Source of the DNA: DATKQD01 sp050695655
GTDB taxonomy: Bacteria; Chloroflexota; JAJPGV01
Direction of reading: 5' to 3'
Assembly (NCBI GenBank): GCA_050695655.1
Contig: JBOGTU010000077.1
Span: forward strand, 40,179 to 104,178
DNA: 64,000 bases
The notes beneath the pieces were generated by a model. The model searched no databases. It was not told the DNA's origin and saw nothing but the letters and a program-made list of their open reading frames with translations. The number at the start of each line of letters is the position of its first letter. The first letter of the stretch is position 1. The translations under genes and the position numbers were made by a program. Shown one piece after another: positions 40,005 to 48,415 of the stretch.

Positions 40005-41930
40005 ATGGCGCTAGCGTTTGAAGATACCAACCGCGTGCTGCAGGAGGATCGGCTCTTCACGCCGTCCGCCGGCATTGTGGAGCAGGCGAACGTTACCGCC
40101 TACGCACGCTCCAAGGGCTTCGGCTCCTACGAGGAACTGTACGCCTGGACCATCGAGCATCCGGAGGACTTCTGGGCAGACATGGCCAGCCGTCTCGAAT
40201 GGTCCAAGCCATGGTCACGCGTGCTGGACTGGAACCGCCCCTTCGCCAAGTGGTTCGTGGGGGCGGAGTGCAACATCGTGCACAACGCGCTGGACCGCCA
40301 CATGGGCACGCCCGTAGAGCACAAGGTGGCCTATTACTGGGAGGGCGAGGGTGGCGTGTCCAAAACCGTCACCTATCGCCAGCTGTTCGACATGGTCAAC
40401 CGTTTCGCCAGCGCCCTGAAGAAAATGGGCATCAAGAAGGGTGACCTCGTGGCGGTGTACATGCCGCCCATTATCGAAGAAGTGGTGGCCATGCTGGCCC
40501 TGGCCCGCATCGGCGCCGCCCACACCGTGGTCTTCTCCGGCTTCAGCGCGGAGGCGCTCCGCTCCCGCGTGGACGATGCCCAGGCCGTGGCCGTGATCAC
40601 CGCCGATGGCTACTTCCGCCGCGGTCGCGCGGTGGCCACCAAGGCCGTGGTGGACGATGCCATCAGCGGCTCCACGGTGAAGCACGTCATCGTCGCCAAG
40701 CGTTCCGGCGCCGCCGCACCCATGACCCCGGGGCGCGACCAGTGGTTCGACGATGTGATGGCCACGGGCGACGCGACCTGCCCCTGCGAGCCCATGGATT
40801 CGGAGGATCTGCTGTACACCCTCTACACCTCCGGTACCACCGGCAAGCCCAAAGCCATCGTCCACGTCCACGGCGGGTACATGGTGGGCACGTACGCTAC
40901 CTCGCACTTCATCTTCGACCTCAAGCCGAACGATGTGTACTGGTGCGCGGCGGATCCGGGCTGGGTCACCGGCCACAGTTACATCGTCTACGGCCCGCTG
41001 CTGAACGGCGCCACCAGCATCCTGTACGACGGCACGCCGGACTTCCCCGATCCCGGCATCTGGTGGGCGCTGGTGGAGAAATACAAAGCCACCATCCTCT
41101 ACTGCGCACCCACGGCCATCCGCGGGCTCATGCGCTTTGGCGACGAGCACCCCGCCCAGCACAACCTCTCCAGCCTGCGCCTGCTGGGCTCCGTGGGCGA
41201 GCCCATCAACCCCGAGGCGTGGATGTGGTATCGACAGATCACCGGCGACCGCTGCCCGATCATGGACACCTGGTGGCAAACGGAAACCGGGGCCATCATG
41301 ATCAGCCCCGTGCCCTCCACGCCGTTGAAGCCGGGCTCCGCCACGCGGCCCTTCCTGGGCATTGAGGCGGATGTGCTGAACATGAACGGCGAGCCCGTGG
41401 CCTCCGACAAGGGCGGCTTTCTGGTGATCCGCAAGCCGTGGCCATCCATGCTGCGTACCATCTACCGCGATCCCGAGCGCTACCAAGCGCAGTACTGGAG
41501 CCAGATTCCCGGTGTGTACTTCGCCGGGGACGCGGCCCATCGGGACAAGGATGGCTACTACTGGGTGCAGGGCCGCGTGGACGACGTGATCAAGGTCGCC
41601 GGCCACCGCTTGGGCAGCTCGGAGATCGAGAGCGCCCTGGTGAGCCACCCGGCGGTAGCGGAAGCCGCCGTGATCGGCAAGCCGCATCAGCTCAAGGGCG
41701 AGAGCATCAAGGCCTTCTGCATCCTGCGGCAGGGGAACGAGCCCACGGATGCGCTGCTCACCGAGCTCCGCAACCACGTGCGCAACACCATCGGCCCCAT
41801 CGCCCAGCCGGACGAGATCGAGTTCGTGCTGTCGCTGCCCAAGACCCGCAGCGGCAAAATCATGCGTCGCTTGCTGAAGGCGCGCGAGCTCGGCGAGGAC
41901 GTGGGCGACGTGAGTACGCTGGACGGCTAG
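40005..41930 (+). CDS. acs: Acetyl-CoA synthetase (AMP-forming)
   Basis: Activates acetate to acetyl-CoA through acetyl-AMP, 641 residues. Motifs: the A3 core LYTLYTSGTTGKPKAIVHVHGGY, WCAADPGWVTGHSYIVYGPLLNGA, the A5 DTWWQTETGAIMISP, the A8 hinge GRVDDVIKVAGHRLGSSEIESAL, and the A10 catalytic lysine K618 in LPKTRSGKIMRR, a known target of acetylation control in this family. ATG 40005 has a strong AAGGAGG 9 nt upstream, unlike the leaderless genes around it. No acetyltransferase or deacetylase gene is adjacent. Confidence 0.96.
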   Translation: MALAFEDTNRVLQEDRLFTPSAGIVEQANVTAYARSKGFGSYEELYAWTIEHPEDFWADMASRLEWSKPWSRVLDWNRPFAKWFVGAECNIVHNALDRHMGTPVEHKVAYYWEGEGGVSKTVTYRQLFDMVNRFASALKKMGIKKGDLVAVYMPPIIEEVVAMLALARIGAAHTVVFSGFSAEALRSRVDDAQAVAVITADGYFRRGRAVATKAVVDDAISGSTVKHVIVAKRSGAAAPMTPGRDQWFDDVMATGDATCPCEPMDSEDLLYTLYTSGTTGKPKAIVHVHGGYMVGTYATSHFIFDLKPNDVYWCAADPGWVTGHSYIVYGPLLNGATSILYDGTPDFPDPGIWWALVEKYKATILYCAPTAIRGLMRFGDEHPAQHNLSSLRLLGSVGEPINPEAWMWYRQITGDRCPIMDTWWQTETGAIMISPVPSTPLKPGSATRPFLGIEADVLNMNGEPVASDKGGFLVIRKPWPSMLRTIYRDPERYQAQYWSQIPGVYFAGDAAHRDKDGYYWVQGRVDDVIKVAGHRLGSSEIESALVSHPAVAEAAVIGKPHQLKGESIKAFCILRQGNEPTDALLTELRNHVRNTIGPIAQPDEIEFVLSLPKTRSGKIMRRLLKARELGEDVGDVSTLDG

Positions 41931-41971
41931 AAGTGCCTGTGCCTCCGCCCGAGCTACGCTGAAGGCTGCTC

Positions 41972-42510
41972 ATGATCACCCGAACGCGCCTCACCTACAG
42001 CGCCTATCGCGCCCTGCCGGAGAACGACCGCTACGAGCACGAGATGATCGCTGGGGAGGAATTTCTGTCCCCATCACCCAGTTGGCGGCACCAGCAACTT
42101 GCCAGCCGCCTGGCCGCCCGACTGGAAGCGTTCGCTCGCCCGAACAACCTCGGCGAGGTTGTCCAGCCGGTCGATCTGTATTACAACGAAACGACCTACG
42201 TTTCGCCGGACCTCTCGTTTTGGACGAACGACCAGATTGCCGTGCCAGGCACGCCGATCACCTGGACTTCCCGCCACCGCTGGTGGTTGAGATTTTGTCC
42301 AAATCTTCCATGCACTGGGACCGAGAGGAGAAGCGCGCGTTCTATCAGCGCTTCGGCGTGAGCGAATACTGGATCGTGGACCCCTTCCAGGAGACCGTTG
42401 AGGTGATCGACCTCACCGCGGGCACACCGGCAACAGTGGATCCCGCCGCTTCGCGTGTGCTGGCCGGCTTCTCCGTGTCGTGGGCCGAGCTCTTCGCCGA
42501 CGAACGCTGA
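41972..42510 (+). pseudogene. Uma2-family (PD-D/E-x-K) protein, frameshifted
   Basis: Uma2 proteins are restriction-endonuclease-fold proteins of unknown function, abundant in Cyanobacteria and Chloroflexota. The N-terminal half is in one frame from ATG 41972 (YRALPENDRYEHEMIAGEEFLSPSPSWRHQQLASRL, then catalytic Asp in TYVSPDLSFW). The C-terminal half continues in another frame (PPPLVVEILSKSSMHWDREEKRAFYQRFGVSEYWIVDP, containing ExK, to the stop at 42510). The switch lies at about 42235-42262. This is either a recent inactivating indel or a sequencing error. All catalytic residues are otherwise intact. Confidence 0.8.
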
Positions 42511-42566
42511 TCCTGCTCGATGACGCTGCACGGGTAACGTTCAGCGAGCGGTTCCAGCCGCGGGGT

Positions 42567-42971
42567 TTACGCTTCCTGGCGGTAAATAACCTCTTCTTCC
42601 TTCACCGAGCCCTCCTCAATCAGGAAGGCGCGGAGTACCGGCGGCTCGTTCTGGAGGGAAGCGATGAGGTAGTAGACGTCCGGCCAGTTGGCGGCGAAGC
42701 TGGTGTCGGTGCTGGAGGGGTAGGCGGCCGTGTGGGTGTGCGAGTGGAAGATGGCCAGCATCTCCCAGCCGTGGGCGCGCATTTCACGCTGTACGCGCAG
42801 CACCTCGGCGCCATCCACCATGAAGCGCGTGGGGCTGTGCTCGATGTTGGTGGTGGGGTAGAAATGCGCCGGCACACAGTCCTTCCCAGCCACGATGCCG
42901 CAGGCCTCGTTCGGGAGCTCTGCCCGCGCGTGGGCGATCATCTCCTCCGCCAGCGCGGGCTCCAGGATCAC
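42567..42971 (-). CDS. mec: JAMM/M67 metallopeptidase, Mec-like (CysO-cysteine hydrolase)
   Basis: Zinc peptidase of 134 residues from GTG 42971. The JAMM residues are Glu22 (LPNEACGIVAG), His76 and His78 (AIFHSHTHT) and Asp89 (PSSTD), giving E, HxH, then x10, D. In Mycobacterium, Mec removes cysteine from the C-terminus of the sulfur carrier CysO. Here the gene is the last of moeB-cysO-cysM-mec in the same order of function, which makes the same role very likely. A 43-nt gap separates it from cysM; in-frame sequence upstream of the GTG overlaps cysM and is not homologous. Confidence 0.88.
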   Translation of the reverse strand: MILEPALAEEMIAHARAELPNEACGIVAGKDCVPAHFYPTTNIEHSPTRFMVDGAEVLRVQREMRAHGWEMLAIFHSHTHTAAYPSSTDTSFAANWPDVYYLIASLQNEPPVLRAFLIEEGSVKEEEVIYRQEA

Positions 42972-43014
42972 TGGGCGCTCACGGCGGCCGGCCAAGCTTC
43001 CAGCCGCGGCCGAA

Positions 43015-43953
43015 CTACCACCAGAACTTCTTCTCGGCGCTGGGTTCGTAACCGCGCGTCCACAGTTCGCTGCTAAGGTACTTCCAGCCGCCATCCGCCA
43101 GCAGGATGACGATGTTGCCTCGTTCAAGCCGGCGGCCGTAGCGCATGGCGGCGTGCAGCACGGCGCCACAGGAGACGCCGGCGAAGATGCCTTCGCGCCG
43201 CGCCAATTCCCGCGTGGCGGTGAAGGAATCCTCCACGGTCACCATGATCTTGCCGTCCAGCTCCTCCACGTTGAGCACCGGTGGCACGAAGCCATCGTCC
43301 AGCGATCGCAGCCCAGCCACCAGCTCGCCCTGGTGGGGCTCCGCGGCCACAATCTTGATGGCCGGGTTATGCTCCCGCAGCCGGCGGCCGGTGCCCATGA
43401 GTGTGCCACCTGTGCCCAGGCCCGCCACGAACACATCCACCTCCGGCAGCGCGTCGAGAATTTCCGGCGCGGTGCCCTCGTAGTGTGCGCGAGGGTTGGC
43501 CTCGTTGGCGTATTGGTAGGGCATGTAGCAGGTGGGGTCCGCGGCGGCCAGCTCGCGGGCAACGGCAATGGAGCCGTTGGTGCCCTTATCTGGCGGCGAG
43601 TACACCATTTCCGCGCCGAAGATCTGCAGCAGGCGCGTGCGCTCCTCGGTGACGTTTTCGGGGATGACCACCTTTACGCGGTAGCCTTTCACCTGGCCGA
43701 TCATGGCCAGGGCGATGCCCGTGTTGCCGCTGGTCGGTTCCAGGATAGTCATGCCGGGCTTCAGGTCGCCCGCGGCTTCCGCCGCATCGATCATCGAGCG
43801 GGCGATGCGATCCTTCACGCTGCCGGTGGGATTGTGGCCCTCCAGCTTGGCGAAGATGTGGACGTCCGGCTTGGGGCTGAAGCTCTTCAGCTCTACCAGG
43901 GGCGTATGCCCAATCGCCTCGACAAGGCTGCCATACAGGCCGGGGCGAGGCAC
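43015..43953 (-). CDS. cysM: Cysteine synthase CysM, CysO-dependent type
   Basis: PLP fold-type II enzyme, 312 residues from GTG 43953. The PLP lysine is Lys47 in HNPTGSVKDRI, the phosphate/substrate loop is LEPTSGNTGIALAM, and the glycine-rich cofactor loop is VFVAGLGTGGTLMGTGRRLREH. The C-terminus (GWKYLSSELW to EKKFWW) matches mycobacterial CysM, which uses O-phosphoserine and CysO-thiocarboxylate instead of O-acetylserine and sulfide. Substrate preference is inferred from the neighbours. It begins 7 nt after cysO. The AEPHQGE segment near position 200 corresponds to the AAEPRYGE region of the mycobacterial enzyme. Confidence 0.9.
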   Translation of the reverse strand: MPRPGLYGSLVEAIGHTPLVELKSFSPKPDVHIFAKLEGHNPTGSVKDRIARSMIDAAEAAGDLKPGMTILEPTSGNTGIALAMIGQVKGYRVKVVIPENVTEERTRLLQIFGAEMVYSPPDKGTNGSIAVARELAAADPTCYMPYQYANEANPRAHYEGTAPEILDALPEVDVFVAGLGTGGTLMGTGRRLREHNPAIKIVAAEPHQGELVAGLRSLDDGFVPPVLNVEELDGKIMVTVEDSFTATRELARREGIFAGVSCGAVLHAAMRYGRRLERGNIVILLADGGWKYLSSELWTRGYEPSAEKKFWW

Positions 43954-43960
43954 GGCGCGG

Positions 43961-44236
43961 TTACCCGCCAGCCATGGCCGGCAAAATGGATACCACGTCA
44001 CCATCCTTCACCGGCGTTTCCATCCGCTGCAGAAAGCGCACGTCCTCGTCATTGACGTACAGGTTCACGAAGCGGTGCAGCTGGCCGCTTTCGTCGCTGA
44101 TTTCGCTGGTGAAGCCGGGAAACTGCCGGTCCAGGTCCGAGAGCACCTGGTTCACGGTGCCCCCGCTGGCCCGGAGAGTCTTCACGCCGTTGGTGACCTT
44201 TTGCAGCAGCGGCGGCACGTGCACTTCTACCGGCAT
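43961..44236 (-). CDS. cysO: Sulfur carrier protein CysO (ThiS/MoaD fold)
   Basis: Ubiquitin-fold sulfur carrier of 91 residues ending in the functional diglycine (ILPAMAGG). ATG 44236 gives MPVEVHVPPLLQKVTNG. The block GQLHRFVNLYVNDEDVRFL is nearly identical in pattern to mycobacterial CysO and distinguishes it from ThiS and MoaD. It would be adenylated by the adjacent MoeB, converted to a thiocarboxylate, and used by CysM. Gaps of 5 nt to moeB and 7 nt to cysM indicate one transcript. Confidence 0.92.
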   Translation of the reverse strand: MPVEVHVPPLLQKVTNGVKTLRASGGTVNQVLSDLDRQFPGFTSEISDESGQLHRFVNLYVNDEDVRFLQRMETPVKDGDVVSILPAMAGG

Positions 44237-44241
44237 GTGCG

Positions 44242-45090
44242 CTACACGGCCACCGCGATGGGCGCTTCCACGGAGGACTCGCGCGGCGGCATGCCGCAGA
44301 ACTCCTCGTAATCGATCAGCTCGTGGATGGTGGGGTGGTCGCCGCAAACGGGGCACTCGGGGTCGCGCCGCAGGCGCACCTCGCGAAACGACATCTCCAG
44401 TGCATCGAACAGCAGCAGCCGCCCCTGCAGGCTCTTGCCGATGCCCAGGATGAGCTTCACCGTCTCTATCGCCTGCAGCACGCCGATCATGCCCGGCAGC
44501 ACGCCCAGCACGCCCGCTTCCGCGCAGCTGGGCACAGCGCCCGGTGGCGGCGGCGCGGGATACAGGCAGCGGTAGCAGCCCTGCCCGGGCAGGAACACGT
44601 TGGCCTGCCCCTCGAAGCGGAAGATGCTGCCATCCACCAGGGGCTTCTTCAACAGCACGGCCGCGTCGTTCGCCAGGTAGCGTGTGGGGAAGTTGTCGCA
44701 GCCGTTCACGACGATGTCGTACGGCTCGAAGATGCGAAAGGCATTCTCCGAGGTCAGCGGCTCCTGGTGGCCCACGACGTCGATGAGCGGGTTCAGCGAG
44801 TGCAGCCGCCTCTCGGCCGACTCCACCTTGGGGCGGCCGATGTCGGCCGTGCTGTGCAGGATCTGCCGTTGCAGATTGCTCACGTCCACCACATCGAAAT
44901 CCACCAGGCCGATGGTGCCCACGCCCGCGGCGGCCAGGTACAGCGCGGTAGGCGAACCCAAGCCGCCCGCGCCAATGAGCAGCACTTTGGCCGCCTTCAG
45001 TTTGCGCTGGCCAACGCTGCCAACGTCTGGAATGATCAGGTGCCGGTGGTAGCGCTGAATGTCTTGTGGTGTCAGTGTGGGCAAACTCAT
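44242..45090 (-). CDS. moeB: MoeB/ThiF-type adenylyltransferase for the sulfur carrier
   Basis: E1-like enzyme of 282 residues from ATG 45090. The ATP-binding loop is VLLIGAGGLGSPTALYLAAAGVGTIGLVDFD. Next come VVDVSNLQRQILHSTADIGRPK (arginine finger region) and YDIVVNGCDNFPTRYLANDAAV, then zinc pairs CYRC and CPVC. It ends shortly after the second zinc pair, so the C-terminal rhodanese domain that supplies sulfur in MoeZ is absent; a separate sulfur donor is required. GGAGG lies 10 nt before the ATG. First gene of moeB-cysO-cysM-mec. Confidence 0.9.
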   Translation of the reverse strand: MSLPTLTPQDIQRYHRHLIIPDVGSVGQRKLKAAKVLLIGAGGLGSPTALYLAAAGVGTIGLVDFDVVDVSNLQRQILHSTADIGRPKVESAERRLHSLNPLIDVVGHQEPLTSENAFRIFEPYDIVVNGCDNFPTRYLANDAAVLLKKPLVDGSIFRFEGQANVFLPGQGCYRCLYPAPPPPGAVPSCAEAGVLGVLPGMIGVLQAIETVKLILGIGKSLQGRLLLFDALEMSFREVRLRRDPECPVCGDHPTIHELIDYEEFCGMPPRESSVEAPIAVAV

Positions 45091-45130
45091 GATTCTGGAG
45101 CCTCCGAGGTACTCAGGTGGATGGTCGGCG

Positions 45131-45189
45131 AATTGTCTACTAATTCTATCGACAATATCTACTTTAAGCCGCGTTCGGCGGCTCGTCAA
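45131..45189 (-). promoter_or_regulatory. Promoter and inverted-repeat operator of the cysteine operon
   Basis: Minus-strand promoter TTGACG (45184-45189), 17 bp, TAAAGT (45161-45166). Directly downstream, covering the predicted start point, an inverted repeat has arms AATTGTC (45131-45137) and GACAATA (45151-45157) 13 bp apart, matching at six of seven positions. The placement suits a repressor that responds to sulfur or cysteine status; the regulator is not identifiable from this window. The promoter lies at the 3' edge of the preceding gene. Confidence 0.6.
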
Positions 45190-45203
45190 CTCAGTGTTGA
45201 CAC

Positions 45204-46793
45204 TCAGTCGCCGCCACTCTGCGCGTAACCGAGGATGATCTGGTCGATGACGCGCTCCACCGGCGCCCAATCGTCCGTGAACACGGGCTGAGTCGCCGTT
45301 ACGCCGCGCACGTGGCCATTCAGAACTGTCCCAGCGATAGTTCGGAGCCGCGGATCTTCAATGGTGTCCATGTTCGCGGCCAGGTCGCCCAGCTGGGTGG
45401 GCTCGTTCGTGCCCACGATAATGGTGTTCAAGCGCGGATCCGGCAGGTCAATGGTGTACACATCAGGGAAGACCGCGTGCATGGTGCTGGCGATCACCTG
45501 CACCAGCCGGTAATCCGTGGCCGTGCGGCCCACGTTGATGGCTGCCACGCCGCCCGGCGTGAGGTGCTGGCGCACGTCCTCGAAGAACTGCTGGGTGGTG
45601 AGGTGAAAGGGGATGTACGGCTGCCGGTAGGCGTCCACGGCGATGAGGTCGTAGCGCTTGTGCGTCGTGCTCAGAAAATAACGACCGTCAGCCGCGATGG
45701 CCGTGAGATTGGGCTCCGTCATGCCGAAGTAGCGGCGGCCAACGGCGATGATTTTCGGATCGATCTCCACACCATCGATCGGGATGGGGCCGAACACCGC
45801 CGTCAGCTCGCGCGCGGTGGTGCCGCCGGCCAGGCCGATCACGGCCGCGGAGCGCACATCGGCCATGCGCTCGCCGGCGTTAAAGAAGGGCGCCAGTAAG
45901 AAGTAGTCCCATTCATCGCCGGTGAGCAGCCGGTTGGGGTTGTAGATGGAGTGGATGGCGTGGCCCTCATCCAGGATGAGGTCGTTCTCCGGGCCGGCCG
46001 GTGTGCTCCGTTGCACCACCTGGATGTAGTAGTAGGCGGATTCCGTGGAGTAGATCAGCTTGCCGAAGGGTGGCGGCCGCAGCACGCCCTCCGGCAGCAC
46101 GACTAGGCAGGCCACCGGCAGCAGCAGCCAGAACCAGCGTGGCTGCACGCGCCACAGACCCACCACCGACACGCCCAGCAACGCCAGCGAAAAGAGCGAG
46201 AAGGTGCGCGGTGTGCCAATGTTCGGCACCAGCACAAACGCGGTGGCGACCGTGCCGGCGATGCTGCCCATGGTGGACAGGGCGTAGATGCGCCCGGTCG
46301 CGCTGCCGGCGGAGGCGCTGTCGCGCAGGGCCAGCCGAATCGCAAACGGCGACACGCACCCCAGCAGCGTCATGGGCAGCGCGAACAGCAGCACCACGCC
46401 CACCAGCGACCCCAGGAATACGCTGGCGTTGAGGCTGGCGAAGCCTACGCTGGAGAGCGACAGGATGGGCCGTGCCACGACCGGGATGAGCCCGATGGCG
46501 AAGCCGGCCCACGCTGTGAGCCGCAGCAGCAGCCGGAACGATGGCCGGCGGTCCGCCAGCCGCCCGCCCACGAAGTAGCCCGCCGTCAGGTACAGCAGCA
46601 CCAGCCCAATGAGCACTGCCCAGATGTACAGTGAGGTGCCGAAGTATGGCGCCAGCAGCCGCGACCCCGCCAGCTCCACGCCGAGCGAGCTGAACCCGCC
46701 CAGGGCCGCGATCCCGCCCAGCCACCAGCCGGGCACGCGCGGCTCGTGCACTTCCACGGCTTGTGCATCCCGCGCGGGCGCTCCCTGGACCAT
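45204..46793 (-). CDS. Fused multi-pass membrane/spermidine synthase-like protein
   Basis: A 529-residue protein. The first 230 residues form about eight hydrophobic segments (GGIAALGGFSSLGVELAGSRLLAPYFG, LYIWAVLIGLVLLYLTAGYFVGG, ASVFLGSLVGVVLLFALPMTLLG). The second half is a class I methyltransferase-like SpeE fold: YYYIQVV, LILDEGHAIHSIYNP, AAVIGLAGGTTARELTAVFGP, IDGVEIDPKIIAVGRRYFG and DLIAVDAYRQPYIPFHLTTQQFFEDV. Proteins of this type are often labelled spermidine synthases, but true aminopropyltransfer is unproven and no SAM-decarboxylase gene is nearby. ATG 46793 is 7 nt after TACGCT (46801-46806, minus strand); GTG 46817 is an alternative. Confidence 0.85.
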   Translation of the reverse strand: MVQGAPARDAQAVEVHEPRVPGWWLGGIAALGGFSSLGVELAGSRLLAPYFGTSLYIWAVLIGLVLLYLTAGYFVGGRLADRRPSFRLLLRLTAWAGFAIGLIPVVARPILSLSSVGFASLNASVFLGSLVGVVLLFALPMTLLGCVSPFAIRLALRDSASAGSATGRIYALSTMGSIAGTVATAFVLVPNIGTPRTFSLFSLALLGVSVVGLWRVQPRWFWLLLPVACLVVLPEGVLRPPPFGKLIYSTESAYYYIQVVQRSTPAGPENDLILDEGHAIHSIYNPNRLLTGDEWDYFLLAPFFNAGERMADVRSAAVIGLAGGTTARELTAVFGPIPIDGVEIDPKIIAVGRRYFGMTEPNLTAIAADGRYFLSTTHKRYDLIAVDAYRQPYIPFHLTTQQFFEDVRQHLTPGGVAAINVGRTATDYRLVQVIASTMHAVFPDVYTIDLPDPRLNTIIVGTNEPTQLGDLAANMDTIEDPRLRTIAGTVLNGHVRGVTATQPVFTDDWAPVERVIDQIILGYAQSGGD

Positions 46794-46882
46794 GCCACAC
46801 AGCGTATCCGGCCCCACGGAGACTGCAGCAGCAGGGCTGAACCACGCGCTGCCAGGTTAGGGGCGTACAGTTAGAGTGAGGT

Positions 46883-48136
46883 ATGGCAGCGGTTCAGCAG
46901 CCGGCGCTGGCGGCGCCGGGCGTTTCCAAGCGGGAGGATCGCACCGCGCTGTCGGTGATGGTCACCTCGCACGCGGTGCAGCACTTCTACGTGGCCGGGC
47001 TGGCACTCACCTATCCGCTGGTGGTGGATACGTTCCACATCTCCTACGGCGTACTGGGAGCGGTGCTGGCAATGGCCGGCCTGGTGGGTGGACTGCTGCA
47101 GGGTGCGGCGGGCCTGATGGGCCGGGTTTCGGCGCGTCTCATGCTCGCCTTTCAGAATGTGGGGCTGGGCATCGCCTGCGCCGCGGCCGCCGTGGTGCCG
47201 GGCTTTGCGCTGTTCGGCGCGGCGCGCTGCTTTGGCGCACTGGTTTCGTGGCCCCAGCACCCGGTTGGCAGCGCATACCTCTCCGAACGCTTCCCACAGC
47301 GGCGCGGCGCCGTGCTGAGCTGGCACACGGCCGGCGGCAGCCTGGGCACCGTGGTGGTGCCACTGTTCACGTCGGCCATCATCGCGCTGGCCGGCTGGCG
47401 CTGGGCGCTCGTGGCGCTGGCCATTCCACTCGCCGCCGGCGGCCTGCTGGTGCTGGCCAAGCTGCCACCGGAGCACGCGGCGGTGATCCATCAGCCTGCC
47501 CGTAGCAACGCGGCTGCTGAGCCCACAGCGCGCAGCGTGTGGGACGTGCTGCGGCAGCGGCGGGTACTGCTGGTGCTCATCGCATCCACCGTGGCTGCCG
47601 GCGGGCGGGGCCTGGGTACGGTATCGACCTTTGTGCCCGCCTATCTCCAGAGCGATCTCAAGCTGGGGCAGTTCGCCGTGGGTGGCGTGTTCACCGTGGT
47701 GCTGGCTGCGAGCGTGGTGGGCCCCATCGCCGCCGGCTACCTGGCGGATCGCGTCGGCCGCATGCGCGTCACGGTGCTGGCCTACGCTGGCGGGGCGGCC
47801 TCACTGGCCAGCTTCGTACTGGTGGGCGCGAACCTGGCCGCGCTGTTCGGCGCTGGGCTGGCGTTGGGCATGCTGGCCTACGCCGAGTCACCCCTATTGC
47901 AGGCGGTGTTCGCCGATGCCGCCACCGGGGCCGACCAGCGCACGACCTTCGGCTTCTTCTTTGCCATTGCCTACGGCGTGGGCGCGCTGTGGCTGGCCCT
48001 GCTCGGCTGGGAGATCGATGTCCTGGGCTTCCAGGCGGCCTTCTTCACCATGGCCGGCTCGTTTGTCGTATCCGGCATCCTCGTTGCGCTGGCCGCGCGC
48101 GCACCCGAGACGGCGCGCGCAAGTTCAGATGCGTGA
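46883..48136 (+). CDS. MFS transporter
   Basis: Twelve-helix major facilitator, 417 residues. The helix 1 region is VMVTSHAVQHFYVAGLALTYPLVVDTF; RFPQRRGAVLSWHTAGGSLGTVVVPLF lies around helices 4-5; a charged cytoplasmic loop (residues 200-230) separates the halves; GPIAAGYLADRVGRMRVTVL is the second-half motif A. The style resembles drug-efflux and sugar-acid carriers, but no substrate can be assigned. ATG 46883 is 5 nt after TAGAGT (46872-46877), another leaderless candidate. Divergent from the spermidine-synthase-like gene. Confidence 0.85.
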   Translation: MAAVQQPALAAPGVSKREDRTALSVMVTSHAVQHFYVAGLALTYPLVVDTFHISYGVLGAVLAMAGLVGGLLQGAAGLMGRVSARLMLAFQNVGLGIACAAAAVVPGFALFGAARCFGALVSWPQHPVGSAYLSERFPQRRGAVLSWHTAGGSLGTVVVPLFTSAIIALAGWRWALVALAIPLAAGGLLVLAKLPPEHAAVIHQPARSNAAAEPTARSVWDVLRQRRVLLVLIASTVAAGGRGLGTVSTFVPAYLQSDLKLGQFAVGGVFTVVLAASVVGPIAAGYLADRVGRMRVTVLAYAGGAASLASFVLVGANLAALFGAGLALGMLAYAESPLLQAVFADAATGADQRTTFGFFFAIAYGVGALWLALLGWEIDVLGFQAAFFTMAGSFVVSGILVALAARAPETARASSDA

Positions 48137-48202
48137 AGAAACGCCGCTCAGTGAGAGTGCCATGACGGTGCAGGTAACGGCATAACAGGCTGGAACAGTT
48201 CA

Positions 48203-48331
48203 CGCCCTCACCTCGCCTCATATGAAAATGGCCAGACGGCCTTCCTTACGCACCACGGCTGCCCGTCCTATTTTCAGGGAACGGTGGTGTCACAACGCGA
48301 CATGTAAGGCTCTCCCCAGTCGGGAGAGCAA
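48203..48331. repeat. Family 1 repeat split by a small inverted-repeat insertion
   Basis: The tail CGCCCTCACCTCGCCTC (48203-48219) and the palindromic core CTCTCCCCAGTCGGGAGAG (48311-48329), contiguous in the copy at 56168, are here separated by about 90 nt. The intervening stretch contains TGAAAAT (48223-48229) and ATTTTCA (48270-48276) as inverted ends. A further hairpin, CTCTCC-N4-GGAGAG, lies at 48375-48390. The region sits between two convergent genes and shows no reading frame of interest. Confidence 0.45.
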
Positions 48332-48415
48332 TGGATTGGCCCTCCGCGCGCGCTTTCGCATACACTACCGGTTGCTCTCCCAGCGGAGAGACAAATGGTC
48401 TGCAACCCCCACAGC

